Positions 28,479-38,375 of a DNA stretch of 64,000 bases are shown piece by piece. Location of the stretch: the NCBI GenBank assembly GCA_010024875.1, contig RGFZ01000003.1:20738-84737 (forward strand). The letters are read 5' to 3'. The translations under genes were made by a program, and so were the position numbers. The stretch's first letter is position 1, and each line of letters opens with the position of its first letter. Under the pieces are notes generated by a model. The model did no database searches and had not been told where the DNA came from. It saw nothing but the letters and a program-made list of their open reading frames with translations. Source of the DNA: Oxalobacteraceae bacterium. Its GTDB lineage: Bacteria; Pseudomonadota; Gammaproteobacteria; Burkholderiales; Burkholderiaceae_D.

Positions 28479-28973
28479 TCAATCACTCGGCCACTGGTCG
28501 GTATGATGGCGCCGAATATGCCGCAATCCTAGAAAAAATGAAGTCTCCGGATCGCGGTTAGGGATGCGATAAAACCCATCGGCCTTCAAGTGATGCAGTG
28601 CCATCGCTGTCAATTGAAAAGCGAGCTGCTCATCCATGCCGAGCTGCTCTTTGTAGTCGAAAATATCGTATCCCGTGATTTTCGCAAGCTTGCGGATTTC
28701 CTCCGATTTCGCCCTGTCCTCCTGCGCCACATTGAAGTTGGCCCATGCCCATTTCCAGCTGCCCGAATTCTGGGAATATGAGCCTACATACAGGGTATCG
28801 GCATCGACCATAGTCTGCCCCCGCTCATTTTCGAATCGCAGCTTGCCCGTGCTTTGATCAAAGGCCCAGCGTGCCCAGTTGAACAGACGATACTCGGCTG
28901 CGAGCCGCTGCTGCTTGGTCTGCAGCTCATTCATTGCCATCGCTGCAAACTGATTGAATTCCTCTTCGTTCAT
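28479..28973 (-). CDS. DUF6882-like protein of unknown function
   Basis: A 164-residue soluble protein with no signal peptide. The central part (FNWARWAFDQSTGKLRF, SYSQNSGSWKWAWANFNVA, then a helical ITGYDIFDYKEQLGMDEQLA) matches what I recall of the DUF6882 family, rich in Trp and present in many proteobacteria. No catalytic motif is visible. It lies alone between msrA and a poorly coding stretch of 337 bases. Family assignment is from memory of the pattern. Confidence 0.75.
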   Translation of the reverse strand: MNEEEFNQFAAMAMNELQTKQQRLAAEYRLFNWARWAFDQSTGKLRFENERGQTMVDADTLYVGSYSQNSGSWKWAWANFNVAQEDRAKSEEIRKLAKITGYDIFDYKEQLGMDEQLAFQLTAMALHHLKADGFYRIPNRDPETSFFLGLRHIRRHHTDQWPSD

Positions 28974-29026
28974 CGCTTTATCCTCGACAGATCTTTAATA
29001 AAATTGCCAATATATTAATATTAGTA

Positions 29027-29275
29027 ATGTTTATCTGGCGCTTTGAACGAATCTGCACCGAATGTGGCCAGCAGGTCACTCCCGGTACACCATCCGCGAC
29101 AGCAAAGAGAAAAACAACTCGCTCGCAATGGGTTGATGGCGGGTGGCTGTACGGCCAGGCCGACAATCACCGGGCAGCGAATGAGGCTAGGCAGACGCTG
29201 AATAAACTCCTGTTTAATGGGGAACCCGCGCGACCGTATGAAGCAGGATCCAGCAAAATCAAGGACTTGGTGTGA
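29027..29275 (+). CDS. possible small protein of unknown function
   Basis: The 337-base gap 28974-29310 holds one plus-strand frame of 82 residues that might be a gene. It has a CTECG motif near residue 10 that could bind zinc and a helical middle (NHRAANEARQTLNKLL). No ribosome site is visible and the upstream sequence is AT-rich. An antisense frame of similar length is also open. I recognise no homologue. It is kept only as a candidate; the rest of the gap shows nothing clear beyond a weak CCAC/GTGG hairpin near 29285-29303. Confidence 0.28.
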   Translation: MFIWRFERICTECGQQVTPGTPSATAKRKTTRSQWVDGGWLYGQADNHRAANEARQTLNKLLFNGEPARPYEAGSSKIKDLV

Positions 29276-29310
29276 TTTGGCGCGCCACAAAAGGTAGTGG
29301 TTTTATTGCT

Positions 29311-29940
29311 TTAGCACTTCCCTAGTTCAAACTGAAGAGGGCGAGCCAGACGGAGGGAGGGAAGAATGACTTCGCACAAGATGTCTCGGGTAAAGATGGC
29401 TCTGCCAACCTTATCCGTCTTCGGCGCCTCGGTCATTGCGGCACATAATTCGTCGAGACTGAATACAAGCCATTGGCCATCGACGAGCATCGAGAGACTG
29501 GGCGACCTTCCGCCATCTTGCACGGGATGAGGATCGTGCGTGCACCATAAGGCCAACAGCCCCTGCAACGGAGATGCCGGAAGTTCGATGTCGGGCCGAG
29601 CGCCATCATAGAGCGCCAGCGAGGGTCGATGCTGCGCGATCACGTCCGCGAGAATCAGGCCTGGCTGCTCCAGCGGGAGCAAACACGCACCGATACGCAG
29701 CAGCGCGAAGTACAGCACCAGCGCATCCGGATGTCCGTGACCGACATAGGCCACCGTATCGCCCTGCGCAATACCCCATTCGCCTTGCAGCCGCGCCGAC
29801 GCGCGCTCGATACGCGCCCAGAAACGGCGGTAGGTAATCACTCGGTCAGACAGTAGGTGGCAGCATGCCTCGCCCTGCTGAGTTGCATGCTGCTGCAGCG
29901 CTGCCAGCAGAGGAGGCGCGTTGGTAGAGGTGTCAGTCAT
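29311..29940 (-). CDS. truncated AMP-binding (ANL superfamily) protein
   Basis: From the ATG at 29940 the protein has 209 residues. It resembles only the N-terminal part of an acyl/aryl-CoA synthetase: VITYRRFWARIERASARL, GDTVAYVGHGHPDALVLYFA and RIGACLLPLEQP. The adenylation core (the Thr/Ser/Gly-rich P-loop, the A5 and A7 motifs and the lysine-bearing lid) is absent, and the frame closes without an obvious frameshift. It is either a diverged stand-alone domain or a remnant. It cannot be an active synthetase as it stands. It is divergent from the flavin reductase gene. Confidence 0.65.
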   Translation of the reverse strand: MTDTSTNAPPLLAALQQHATQQGEACCHLLSDRVITYRRFWARIERASARLQGEWGIAQGDTVAYVGHGHPDALVLYFALLRIGACLLPLEQPGLILADVIAQHRPSLALYDGARPDIELPASPLQGLLALWCTHDPHPVQDGGRSPSLSMLVDGQWLVFSLDELCAAMTEAPKTDKVGRAIFTRDILCEVILPSLRLARPLQFELGKC

Positions 29941-30024
29941 GATCGCCGGCATTGTAAGCACAGCTTGCCCGACGGCAAATGGATATTTTGGGCATAATCA
30001 CAGGCTAACCACCTGTCATCCATT

Positions 30025-30534
30025 ATGTCCAGTCAGCCCCTACTCCTGCCAGAGCCCGAATTCGACGAGGCAGACTTCCGTGGCGCACTGTCGCAGTTTG
30101 CCACCGGAGTCACCGTGATCACCACGCGCGATGAGCATGGCGGCTTTGTCGGACTCACGGCCAGCTCGTTCAACTCGGTATCGCTGACCCCGCCGCTGAT
30201 ACTCTGGAGTCTGTCTTCCAGAGCGCGTACGATGCCGCAGTTCAGAGCAAGTTCGCATTATGTAATCAATGTGCTGGCCGCTGATCAGGCCCCACTGGCC
30301 GAACGCTTTGCCAGCCGCATCGAAGATCGCTTTCAGGGCATTGGCTTTGATCTTTCGCCCACGGGGCTACCAATACTGCACGGCGTGGCTGCCTGGTTTG
30401 AATGTCATAACCGCAGCCGCTACCCCGAAGGTGATCATGTCATTTTCGTCGGCGAGGTAGAACGTTGCGCGCATGAGCCCAAGCCAGGACTGGTCTACCA
30501 CCGCAGCCGTTTCGGTGCGATCGATATCGGCTGA
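30025..30534 (+). CDS. flavin reductase family protein
   Basis: A 169-residue FMN-binding split-barrel protein. FRGALSQFATGVTVITTRDE, VGLTASSFNSVSLTPPLILW and a C-terminal HVIFVGEVERC...GLVYHRSRFGAI are typical of the HpaC/flavin-reductase group, which supplies reduced flavin to two-component monooxygenases. No monooxygenase is nearby. The stop codon directly abuts that of the convergent Sua5-like gene. Confidence 0.87.
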   Translation: MSSQPLLLPEPEFDEADFRGALSQFATGVTVITTRDEHGGFVGLTASSFNSVSLTPPLILWSLSSRARTMPQFRASSHYVINVLAADQAPLAERFASRIEDRFQGIGFDLSPTGLPILHGVAAWFECHNRSRYPEGDHVIFVGEVERCAHEPKPGLVYHRSRFGAIDIG

Positions 30535-31563
30535 TCAGCTCGCCAACAGTCTTTCGAGAACTCCCACCGAGTCGAACGCCGCGCGGCGCAGTCGGTCATG
30601 GATGCCTTGCCAGGCATCGTCAACGGGTGGATATTCGACGATGATCAGGTCTGCACCCGCAGCATCCATCTTTCGCAAGTCCGCATAAAGCTGATGCGCA
30701 TACGCATCTGCGCCCGAAGGCATCATCTCCGCAGCGATCAGGCCTTTACCCGAGGTGCCCAGCGCCGAACGATGCATCAGCGCATAGCGGCGATCTGCGC
30801 CATCCAGCTCGCGCATCAGCCAGTCGAACTCTTCAGCACTGGTCAGCACCAAGGGCGTTCGCGGCGCGTAATGCGCATCGAGGCTACCGGATACGCGCGG
30901 AGCGGCGGCATCCGGCAAGGAAGGCATGCGTCCGAGCACCTCGGCGATTTGCGTGGCGCTGATCTGACCAGGGCGCAGCAGCACAGGGCCCAGCGTATCG
31001 AGCCGCGTCAGATCGACGATGGTCGATTCGATGCCGACATCGCTTTGTCCGCCATCGAGCACCGCAGCCAGTGGCCCAACTCCCGGCAAGCCGAACTCAT
31101 CAATCACATGCTGTGCCGTGGTGGGGCTTACATGACCAAAGCGATTCGCCGAGGGTCCCGCGATACCCCCCTGCCCACCGCGAAACTCAGCGAGCAAAGC
31201 TCGTGCGATCGGATGCGAAGGACAGCGCAGACCGATCGAGTCTTGTCCGCCCGCGACAGCCGCTGGTACACCTGCCGCACGAGGCAGGATCATGGTCAGC
31301 GGACCGGGCCAGAACGCAGTCGACAGTTTGACCGCTTCGACCGGCAGCCGGCTTGTCCAGCGACTCAGGTCTGCGCCGCGAGCGACGTGCACAATCAGAG
31401 GATGATTCGACGGACGCCCTTTTGCCGCGAAGATTGCGGCAACAGCGTCGGGATTGGATGCATCGGCACCGAGCCCATACACTGTCTCGGTGGGAAAAGC
31501 GACCAGCTTGCCTGCTTCAAGCAAACGAGCTGCGTGCCTTATGTCGCCGATATCAGGTGTCAT
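30535..31563 (-). CDS. L-threonylcarbamoyladenylate synthase, long Sua5 type
   Basis: A 342-residue Sua5-type enzyme. The YrdC domain (about 1-205) has LVAFPTETVYGLGADAS, AKGRPSNHPLIVHV and GIAGPSANRFGHVSPTTAQ. The extra Sua5 domain follows (about 225-340, GSLDAHYAPRTPLVL onward), which distinguishes it from short TsaC proteins. It makes threonylcarbamoyl-AMP from Thr, bicarbonate and ATP for tRNA t6A37. It is the last gene of the purC-purE-purK run, 24 bases after purK. Confidence 0.94.
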   Translation of the reverse strand: MTPDIGDIRHAARLLEAGKLVAFPTETVYGLGADASNPDAVAAIFAAKGRPSNHPLIVHVARGADLSRWTSRLPVEAVKLSTAFWPGPLTMILPRAAGVPAAVAGGQDSIGLRCPSHPIARALLAEFRGGQGGIAGPSANRFGHVSPTTAQHVIDEFGLPGVGPLAAVLDGGQSDVGIESTIVDLTRLDTLGPVLLRPGQISATQIAEVLGRMPSLPDAAAPRVSGSLDAHYAPRTPLVLTSAEEFDWLMRELDGADRRYALMHRSALGTSGKGLIAAEMMPSGADAYAHQLYADLRKMDAAGADLIIVEYPPVDDAWQGIHDRLRRAAFDSVGVLERLLAS

Positions 31564-31587
31564 GGATCAATGCTTGACGAACACAGC

Positions 31588-32790
31588 TCAAGGTTCCACG
31601 CCGAGTATCCGGCAGGCTGATTCGCAGTGGCGGATCGCGTCATCAAGCGTGTTGGCGACAAACGTCACATGGCCCATCTTGCGCCCGAGCCGAGGATCAT
31701 CCTTGCCGTACAGATGAAGATTTGCGCCAGGCAGCGCAACTACTTTGTCCCATGCCGGCTCACGCGGCGTCTTGCTACCCTGCTCAAACCACAAATCACC
31801 CAACAGATTCAGCATCACCGCAGACGAGTGCTGACGCGCGTCTCCCAGCGGCAAACGCGCCATCGCGCGCACCTGCTGCCCAAACTGACTGGTGATGCAA
31901 GCATCGATCGTGTAATGACCACTGTTGTGCGGGCGCGGCGCCATTTCATTGACAACGAGTGAACCATCTTTCAGAACAAAGAATTCCACGCAGAGAACGC
32001 CTACGTAATCGAGGCGATGAATGATCTCCAGTGCGGCCGCCTGCGCGCGGCTCGCGCACTCTGGCGAGACATTTGGACCAGGTACCGTGGTCGTGAACAG
32101 AATACCGTCGCGATGAACATTCTCGGCGATCGGATAAACGACCGCCTCGCCATCCGCACCGCGTGCCACCAGCACCGAGATTTCGTAGGCCAGCGGCAGC
32201 ATTTTCTCGAGCACGCATTCGACGTTTTTCATTTCTTCGAATGCAGCGCGCACGTTGGCTTTGGTGCTCACACGCGCCTGCCCTTTGCCGTCGTAACCCA
32301 GACGGTTGGTTTTCAAAATCCCCGGCAATAGCGAATCAGGCAAAGCATCGATGTCCGCTAGGGAGGTAATGCGCTGATGCGGCGCGGGCATCACGCCGGA
32401 CTGGCGCGCGCACTCGGTGAAAAATTGTTTCTCGGCCAGGCGGTCCTGAGCCACCGATACCGCCGTAGCGGAAGGGGCGACAAAAGCGTGCCGGGCGAGC
32501 GCAGACAAGCTTTCGGCAGGAACATTCTCAAACTCGGTGGTGACCGCCTTGCACTCTGCACCCATCCGAGACAGCGCCGCTGCATCGGTATAAGAAGCAC
32601 AGATCAGATCATCCGCCGCATGGCCGGCCGGGCAATCTTTAGCAGGCTCCAGCACGGCGACCTTGTAGCCCATCGCCTGTGCGGCGTGAACAAACATGCG
32701 ACCCAGCTGGCCACCCCCCATCACGCCGAGCCAGGTGGAAGGTGATGCCTGAGGTTTGAATGAAGCAGCGGGGACCGTCTTGGAAGTCAT
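31588..32790 (-). CDS. purK: N5-carboxyaminoimidazole ribonucleotide synthase
   Basis: A 400-residue ATP-grasp enzyme. The N-terminal part begins [20 protein letters not shown] (about 20-39); ATP-grasp motifs include [17 protein letters not shown] and [37 protein letters not shown] is the PurK signature. It carboxylates AIR to N5-CAIR with ATP and bicarbonate. Its start overlaps the purE stop by 4 bases (ATGA), so the two are translationally coupled. Confidence 0.96.
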   Translation of the reverse strand: MTSKTVPAASFKPQASPSTWLGVMGGGQLGRMFVHAAQAMGYKVAVLEPAKDCPAGHAADDLICASYTDAAALSRMGAECKAVTTEFENVPAESLSALARHAFVAPSATAVSVAQDRLAEKQFFTECARQSGVMPAPHQRITSLADIDALPDSLLPGILKTNRLGYDGKGQARVSTKANVRAAFEEMKNVECVLEKMLPLAYEISVLVARGADGEAVVYPIAENVHRDGILFTTTVPGPNVSPECASRAQAAALEIIHRLDYVGVLCVEFFVLKDGSLVVNEMAPRPHNSGHYTIDACITSQFGQQVRAMARLPLGDARQHSSAVMLNLLGDLWFEQGSKTPREPAWDKVVALPGANLHLYGKDDPRLGRKMGHVTFVANTLDDAIRHCESACRILGVEP

Positions 32791-33281
32791 GCAGGCAGTT
32801 TCATCGCCATCGCAGCCTGTGTTTGCTGCGCACGGAAGTTCAGAAGTTTTTCAGCCAGTCCTGCATCATCTGCGGCGAGTATCGCAATCGCCGACAGCGC
32901 CGCATTCGCGGCACCGGCCTCCCCAATCGCGAAGGTCGCTACCGGTATGCCCTTAGGCATTTGCACGATGGATAGCAGCGAATCTTCGCCTCGCAGGTAT
33001 TTTGAGGGTACCGGGACGCCAAGTACTGGGACGATGGTTTGCGAAGCGACCATCCCGGGCAGATGTGCAGCGCCACCAGCGCCTGCAATGATCGCGCGCA
33101 GACCGCGCGAGCGCGCCGATTTGGCGTACTCGAACATCTGGTCCGGCATACGATGCGCAGAAATGACTTGCGCCTCGTGCGGAACACCAAAATCTTTCAA
33201 TATTGCGACCGAATGCTGCATCACTTCCCAGTCGGAGGAAGACCCCATCACGATACCTACCACAGGCTTGGCTTCGCTCAT
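32787..33281 (-). CDS. purE: N5-carboxyaminoimidazole ribonucleotide mutase
   Basis: A 164-residue class I Pur[21 protein letters not shown] (about 10-29), [18 protein letters not shown] and [17 protein letters not shown] are the substrate-binding signatures. It converts N5-CAIR to CAIR after PurK. It lies between purC (9 bases upstream) and purK (4-base overlap), so the consecutive purine steps are encoded together. Confidence 0.97.
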   Translation of the reverse strand: MSEAKPVVGIVMGSSSDWEVMQHSVAILKDFGVPHEAQVISAHRMPDQMFEYAKSARSRGLRAIIAGAGGAAHLPGMVASQTIVPVLGVPVPSKYLRGEDSLLSIVQMPKGIPVATFAIGEAGAANAALSAIAILAADDAGLAEKLLNFRAQQTQAAMAMKLPA

Positions 33282-33290
33282 CTCAGTCCC

Positions 33291-34187
33291 TCAGTGCTGT
33301 AGTTCCTGTCCGGTCAGACGCTGCAGCGCCTCCCGGTATTTGGCGCCGGTTTTTTCGATCACATCAGCAGGCAGCGCCGGCGCGGGCGCGGTCTTGTTCC
33401 AGTCTTTTAGCGTTTCGAGGTAATCACGAACGAACTGCTTGTCGAATGATGGCGGCGAGATACCTTCGGCATAGGAATCTGCCGGCCAGAAGCGCGATGA
33501 ATCGGCGGTGAGCACTTCATCCATCAGATGCAGCACGCCGCGATCATCCAGCCCGAATTCGAACTTGGTGTCAGCGATGATGATACCCTTCGAGGCCGCG
33601 TAATCAGCCGCCGCTTCATACAACTTGATGCTGACATCGCGGATCTTGGCAGCCAGCTCTTTGCCAATACGCTTTTCCATGTCGTCAAAGCGGATGTTCT
33701 CATCGTGCTCCCCAATATCCGCCTTGGCCGCAGGCGTAAAAATCGGTTGTGGCAGCTTGGCCGCCATCTTCAAGCCCGCAGGCAGCGGAATTCCGCAGAC
33801 CGCACCTGTGGCCTGATAATCTTTCCACCCCGAGCCAATCAGATAACCTCGCACCACCGCCTCGACCAAAATCGGCTTGAGCCGCTTGGCCACGACAGCA
33901 CGTCCCCGAACCTGATCGGCTTCATTGGGCGCCACCACCGATTCCGGGGCAATACCTGTCAAGTGATTCGGCACGATCTGTCCGAGTTTGGAGAACCAGA
34001 AGTCTGACATCTGATTCAGCACTTTGCCCTTGGCGGGGATCGGTTCATTCATCACCACGTCAAAGGCGGACAGGCGATCGCTGGTGACAATCAAGATCTT
34101 GTCGTCGCCAACCGCGTAGTTATCACGCACCTTGCCCCGACCCAGCAAAGGCAGAGAGCTAATCGTGGATTGGTAAAGACTATTCAT
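33291..34187 (-). CDS. purC: phosphoribosylaminoimidazole-succinocarboxamide synthase
   Basis: The ATG at 34187 ([18 protein letters not shown]) gives 298 residues; a longer in-frame frame reaches into the upstream repeat and is rejected. SAICAR synthetase motifs are present: [38 protein letters not shown] and [14 protein letters not shown]. It joins CAIR with aspartate using ATP. The length is that of the larger, yeast-like PurC form common in betaproteobacteria. Confidence 0.95.
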   Translation of the reverse strand: MNSLYQSTISSLPLLGRGKVRDNYAVGDDKILIVTSDRLSAFDVVMNEPIPAKGKVLNQMSDFWFSKLGQIVPNHLTGIAPESVVAPNEADQVRGRAVVAKRLKPILVEAVVRGYLIGSGWKDYQATGAVCGIPLPAGLKMAAKLPQPIFTPAAKADIGEHDENIRFDDMEKRIGKELAAKIRDVSIKLYEAAADYAASKGIIIADTKFEFGLDDRGVLHLMDEVLTADSSRFWPADSYAEGISPPSFDKQFVRDYLETLKDWNKTAPAPALPADVIEKTGAKYREALQRLTGQELQH

Positions 34188-34207
34188 TGCATTGTTTCCG
34201 GGTGAAT

Positions 34208-34250
34208 CTTCAAAGCGCCGGATCCTGACTTTCGTCAGGATGACGATTTT
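34208..34250. repeat. REP-like palindrome upstream of purC
   Basis: A perfect 8-base inverted repeat ATCCTGAC / GTCAGGAT with loop TTTC lies at 34222-34241, flanked by GCGCCGG and TGACGA. It is of the same design as the repeat at 5065-5084. A further degenerate segment (GTCATCTCAGCCG to GGATCCCG, about 34263-34311) may be a second, decayed copy. Confidence 0.6.
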
Positions 34251-34320
34251 TCTGATCAATTCGTCATCTCAGCCGCCGTCCCAGCAAAGACTGCGGACAA
34301 GCCTGGATCCCGTGTCTTTT

Positions 34321-34349
34321 AAAAAATTACGCTGCGGTGAGCGCTACGC
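34321..34349 (-). terminator. rho-independent terminator after fba
   Basis: On the minus strand, directly after the fba stop codon, GCGTAGCG pairs with CGCAGCGT (one mismatch and wobble pairs) around CTCAC and is followed by AATTTTTT. It separates the glycolytic genes from the purine genes, which therefore probably have their own promoter in 34188-34320. Confidence 0.7.
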
Positions 34350-35414
34350 TTACTTGACCACCTGCGACAGCTCGCCCTTCTTGTATTTCTCTGCCATCTT
34401 ATCGAGCGGTAACGGTTTGATCTTCGCAGCCTGACCTTCGCAACCGAAAGACAGATACCGTGCCTTGCAGATATTCATCGCAGCTTCACGAGCGGGCTTC
34501 AGATAATCGCGGGGATCGAACTTCGAAGGATTTTCTGACAAATAACGGCGAACCGCTGCCGTCATTGCAAGACGGATGTCAGTATCGATATTGATCTTAC
34601 GCACACCGTGCTTGATACCTTCCTGAATTTCTTCGACTGGCACACCATAGGTTTCTTTCATGTCGCCACCGAATTGACGAATCTCCGCGAGCAATTCTTG
34701 CGGCACGCTGGATGAACCATGCATCACCAAGTGCGTATTAGGAATGCGCTGATGAATTTCCTTGATGCGGTCAATCGCGAGAATATCGCCGGTAGGCTTG
34801 CGGGAGAATTTGTACGCACCGTGACTGGTGCCGATCGCAATCGCCAGCGCATCGCACTGGGTCTGACGAACAAAATCTGCAGCCTGTCCTGCATCGGTCA
34901 GCAGTTGCTCGCGAGTCATCGTACCCTCGGCGCCATGCCCGTCTTCCTTGTCGCCCTTCATGGTCTCCAGCGAACCGAGCACGCCAAGTTCAGCCTCGAC
35001 GGTGACACCGATCGCATGCGAGAACTCGACAACCTTTCTGGATACATCGACGTTGTACTCGTAGCTGGCGACTGACTTGCCATCTTCCTCAAGCGAGCCA
35101 TCCATCATGACCGATGAGAAGCCTGATTTGATCGCCGCCATGCAAACCGCGGGCGACTGGCCGTGATCCTGGTGCATCACGATGGGAATATGAGGATAGG
35201 CTTCGACTGCGGCTGATATCAGATGACGCAAGAACGCTTCGCCCGCATATTTACGAGCGCCCGCCGATGCCTGCATGATCACCGGCGCACCGATTTCATC
35301 AGCAGCGGCCATGATCGCCGACACTTGCTCAAGATTGTTCACATTGAAAGCCGGCAGACCGTAGCCGTTTTCCGCGGCATGGTCAAGCAGCTGGCGCATT
35401 GATACGAGAGGCAT
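34350..35414 (-). CDS. fba: class II fructose-bisphosphate aldolase
   Basis: A 354-residue class II aldolase of the Calvin-type subgroup. Zinc and substrate motifs are visible: [37 protein letters not shown] with the metal His, [28 protein letters not shown] and [15 protein letters not shown]. It splits fructose-1,6-bisphosphate to DHAP and glyceraldehyde-3-phosphate. It follows pyk by 83 bases and ends in a terminator. Confidence 0.96.
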   Translation of the reverse strand: MPLVSMRQLLDHAAENGYGLPAFNVNNLEQVSAIMAAADEIGAPVIMQASAGARKYAGEAFLRHLISAAVEAYPHIPIVMHQDHGQSPAVCMAAIKSGFSSVMMDGSLEEDGKSVASYEYNVDVSRKVVEFSHAIGVTVEAELGVLGSLETMKGDKEDGHGAEGTMTREQLLTDAGQAADFVRQTQCDALAIAIGTSHGAYKFSRKPTGDILAIDRIKEIHQRIPNTHLVMHGSSSVPQELLAEIRQFGGDMKETYGVPVEEIQEGIKHGVRKINIDTDIRLAMTAAVRRYLSENPSKFDPRDYLKPAREAAMNICKARYLSFGCEGQAAKIKPLPLDKMAEKYKKGELSQVVK

Positions 35415-35497
35415 TACGGAGTCTCCTGATCAGATTGAAACAAATAAAAGAGGCATTAAATGATGGAATAAATTAAAAACCAAACTAAATTCAGCGA

Positions 35498-36940
35498 TTA
35501 GCGATCACCGATTTTGGTGATCTTCAGGGCATTGGTGCCGCCGACCTGCCCCATGGGCTCACCCCAGGCGATGACGATCATGTCATCCTTCTTCACCAGC
35601 CCCTTGGCAAGCAGCAGATCCTCCGCAGCCTTGAGCACGGATTCGCGGTCACTCGCGGCAGGATTGAGTTCGAAAGTATGCACATTGCGGTACAGCGAAG
35701 CCTTGCGTTGCGTTGCACGGCTGGGTGTCATCGCGTAGATAGGCATGTCGATATTGTGACGACTCATCCAGAGAGGCGTCGAGCCGGACTCGGTCAACGC
35801 GACGATGGCGCGCGCGCGCAAATGGTAGGCAGTGAACAGTGCGCCGTAGGCAATCGATTGATCAATTCGCGTGAAGGTCACATTCAGGAAATCTGTGTCC
35901 AGCGACAGATGCTCGGCCTTTTCAGCCTCTGCGCAGACGGCCGCCATCATCTCGACCGTCTCGACGGGGTACTTGCCCGCCGCTGTCTCGGCCGAGGTCA
36001 TCACGGCATCTGTGCCATCAAGCACGGCGTTCGCTACATCCGATACTTCCGCTCGCGTGGGAACGGCGTTCTGGATCATTGACTCCATCATCTGCGTCGC
36101 CGTAATCGCCAGCTTGTTCGAGTGACGCGCCATGCGGATCATGCGCTTTTGCAGCGCCGGCACAGCGGCATTGCCGACCTCCACCGCGAGATCACCGCGC
36201 GCAACCATGATGCCATCCGAAGCGTCCAGAATTTCTTGCAAAGCAGGAATCGCTTCGGCCCGCTCAATCTTGGCGATCATGCGGGGTTTGGTCATTTTAT
36301 TTTCATCGGCAGCGATGTTTGCCAGTTGGCGCGCCATGACCATATCGGTCGCACTCTTTGGGAAAGACACCGCAATGTAGTCTGCGCCCAGATGTAACGC
36401 GGTCTTGATGTCTTCCATATCTTTGGCAGTTAATGCCGGCGCGGACAAACCGCCGCCCTGCCGATTAATGCCCTTGTTGTTGGACAGCTCACCGCCGATC
36501 TTCACCGTGGTGAAGATCTCGCTGCCCTTCACCCGATCAACCGTCAGCACGATCAAACCATCATTAAGCAACAATACATCGCCGGGCTTGAGATCGTTTG
36601 GCAATTCTTTGTAATCAAGTCCAACGCGCTGCTGATTTCCCAAATCACAGGCCGCATCAAGAATGAACACATCGCCTTTAGCAAGCTCGATCTTGCCCTC
36701 GCTGAATTTGCCGATGCGGATCTTCGGGCCTTGCAAGTCAGCCATGATCGCTATCTCGCGCCCGCAGGCAGCGGCCGCGTCTCGCACCATCTGTGCGCGG
36801 GCCACATGATCCTCTGCTTTGCCATGAGAGAAATTCAGTCGCACCACATCGACGCCGGCGGCGATCATCCGTTGCAACGTATCGAAAGTGCTGGAAGCAG
36901 GGCCGATAGTAGCAACGATCTTGGTGGCGCGCTGTTTCAT
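35498..36940 (-). CDS. pyk: pyruvate kinase
   Basis: A 480-residue pyruvate kinase. It begins MKQRATKIVATIGPASSTFD; the barrel domain has VVRLNFSHGKAEDHVARA, IMADLQGPKIRIGKF, the catalytic-site MIAKIERAEAIPALQEI and DGIMVARGDLAVEVG; and MTSAETAAGKYPVE follows. It makes ATP and pyruvate from PEP. It lies 11 bases after pgk, so pgk-pyk are one unit, with fba behind. Confidence 0.97.
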   Translation of the reverse strand: MKQRATKIVATIGPASSTFDTLQRMIAAGVDVVRLNFSHGKAEDHVARAQMVRDAAAACGREIAIMADLQGPKIRIGKFSEGKIELAKGDVFILDAACDLGNQQRVGLDYKELPNDLKPGDVLLLNDGLIVLTVDRVKGSEIFTTVKIGGELSNNKGINRQGGGLSAPALTAKDMEDIKTALHLGADYIAVSFPKSATDMVMARQLANIAADENKMTKPRMIAKIERAEAIPALQEILDASDGIMVARGDLAVEVGNAAVPALQKRMIRMARHSNKLAITATQMMESMIQNAVPTRAEVSDVANAVLDGTDAVMTSAETAAGKYPVETVEMMAAVCAEAEKAEHLSLDTDFLNVTFTRIDQSIAYGALFTAYHLRARAIVALTESGSTPLWMSRHNIDMPIYAMTPSRATQRKASLYRNVHTFELNPAASDRESVLKAAEDLLLAKGLVKKDDMIVIAWGEPMGQVGGTNALKITKIGDR

Positions 36941-36951
36941 GATGATCCAGT

Positions 36952-38142
36952 TTAGTGAGAGCGATGCTCTAAGATTTCAACGGCGGGAAGCACTTTACCT
37001 TCTAAAAATTCCAGAAAAGCGCCGCCGCCAGTAGAGATATAACCGATCTTGTCGGCGATACCGTATTTGGCAATCGCTGCCAGCGTGTCACCACCACCGG
37101 CAATCGAGAAGCCTTTTGATTGCGCGATCGCCATGGCCAGCGTTTTGGTGCCTTCACCAAACTGGTCGAATTCGAACACGCCGACTGGACCATTCCAGAC
37201 AATGGTGCCCGCATCCAGCAATTGCGTGGCCAGCTGCTTCGCGGTCTGTGGACCGATATCGAGAATCATATCGTCCTCTGCCACATCCTCAACCGACTTC
37301 ACGGTTGCCGCAGCGTTCGCAGAAAATTCTTTCGCACACACCACATCTACCGGGATCGGTACCGACGCGCCACGCGCGATCATCATCTCATTAATGGCCT
37401 TCGCTTCAGCGACCAGATCCGGCTCGGCCAGCGATTTACCGATCGGCAGACCGGCGGCCAGCATGAAGGTGTTCGCAATGCCGCCACCGACGATCAGACG
37501 ATCCACCTTATCAGCCAGTGATTTGAGAATGGTGAGCTTGGTCGATACTTTAGATCCCGCAACAATAGCCACCAGCGGATGCGCGGGTTTACCCAGCGCC
37601 TTGCCAAGAGCATCCAGTTCGGCCGCCAGGAGCGGGCCGGCGCACGCAATCGGCGCGAATTTGGCAATGCCGTGCGTCGTCGCCTCGGCACGGTGCGCAG
37701 TACCGAACGCATCGTTCACGTACACATCGCACAGTGCCGCCATTTTTTTTGCGAGGTCATCACTGTTCTTTTTTTCGCCCTTGTTCACCCGGCAGTTTTC
37801 CAGCAGCACGACCTCTCCCGGGGCAAGCTCCACGCCATCGACCCAGTCAGCCTTCAGCGGCACAGGACGGCTCAACAATTCGGACAGGCGCTTCGCGATC
37901 GGTGCGAGACTGTCTTGCGGCTTGAATTCGCCCTCGGTCGGGCGACCCAGATGAGAAGTCACCATCACCGCAGCGCCAGCCCCCAGCGCGGCCTGAATCG
38001 CAGGAACCGATGCACGAATGCGCGTATCTTCGGTGATGTTGCCAGCGTCATCCTGCGGTACGTTCAGATCGGCGCGAATGAAAACACGCTTGCCGCGCAG
38101 CTTGTCTTGCTGCACTAGGTCGCTCAGTCGGTTGAAACGCAT
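36952..38142 (-). CDS. pgk: phosphoglycerate kinase
   Basis: The ATG at 38142 ([18 protein letters not shown]) gives 396 residues, the normal length; an in-frame start 11 codons upstream is less likely. [46 protein letters not shown] and the C-terminal [13 protein letters not shown]...[16 protein letters not shown] are PGK signatures. It transfers phosphate from 1,3-bisphosphoglycerate to ADP. It is the first gene of the glycolytic run. Confidence 0.97.
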   Translation of the reverse strand: MRFNRLSDLVQQDKLRGKRVFIRADLNVPQDDAGNITEDTRIRASVPAIQAALGAGAAVMVTSHLGRPTEGEFKPQDSLAPIAKRLSELLSRPVPLKADWVDGVELAPGEVVLLENCRVNKGEKKNSDDLAKKMAALCDVYVNDAFGTAHRAEATTHGIAKFAPIACAGPLLAAELDALGKALGKPAHPLVAIVAGSKVSTKLTILKSLADKVDRLIVGGGIANTFMLAAGLPIGKSLAEPDLVAEAKAINEMMIARGASVPIPVDVVCAKEFSANAAATVKSVEDVAEDDMILDIGPQTAKQLATQLLDAGTIVWNGPVGVFEFDQFGEGTKTLAMAIAQSKGFSIAGGGDTLAAIAKYGIADKIGYISTGGGAFLEFLEGKVLPAVEILEHRSH

Positions 38143-38375
38143 GGCGGGGGTCGTGGGCGGGTTGGAAAACCGCATATTTTACCGCAGCCCATCCACCCAA
38201 AGTCCGTTGTCAGACCGGCATGACCCCAGCCAATTCAGCCCCCTCCAAACGGCCAGACAACGCATTGCGTGATGCATGAGCGATGCACCGGGGGGACACG
38301 CACCTCACATATCAGCGTCGGCTCTCCGCACTCATTCCGAGAGAAATTCATCAACGACAGAATCTGGTCCGCACA

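Noticed and set aside
30598..31620. Long plus-strand frame (340 codons) opposite the Sua5-like gene
   Set aside because: It is the antisense of a clearly conserved gene, has Arg/His/Gln-rich composition and no recognisable domain.
37049..37954. Plus-strand frame of 301 codons opposite pgk
   Set aside because: Ser/Ala-rich antisense shadow of pgk without start signal or family pattern.
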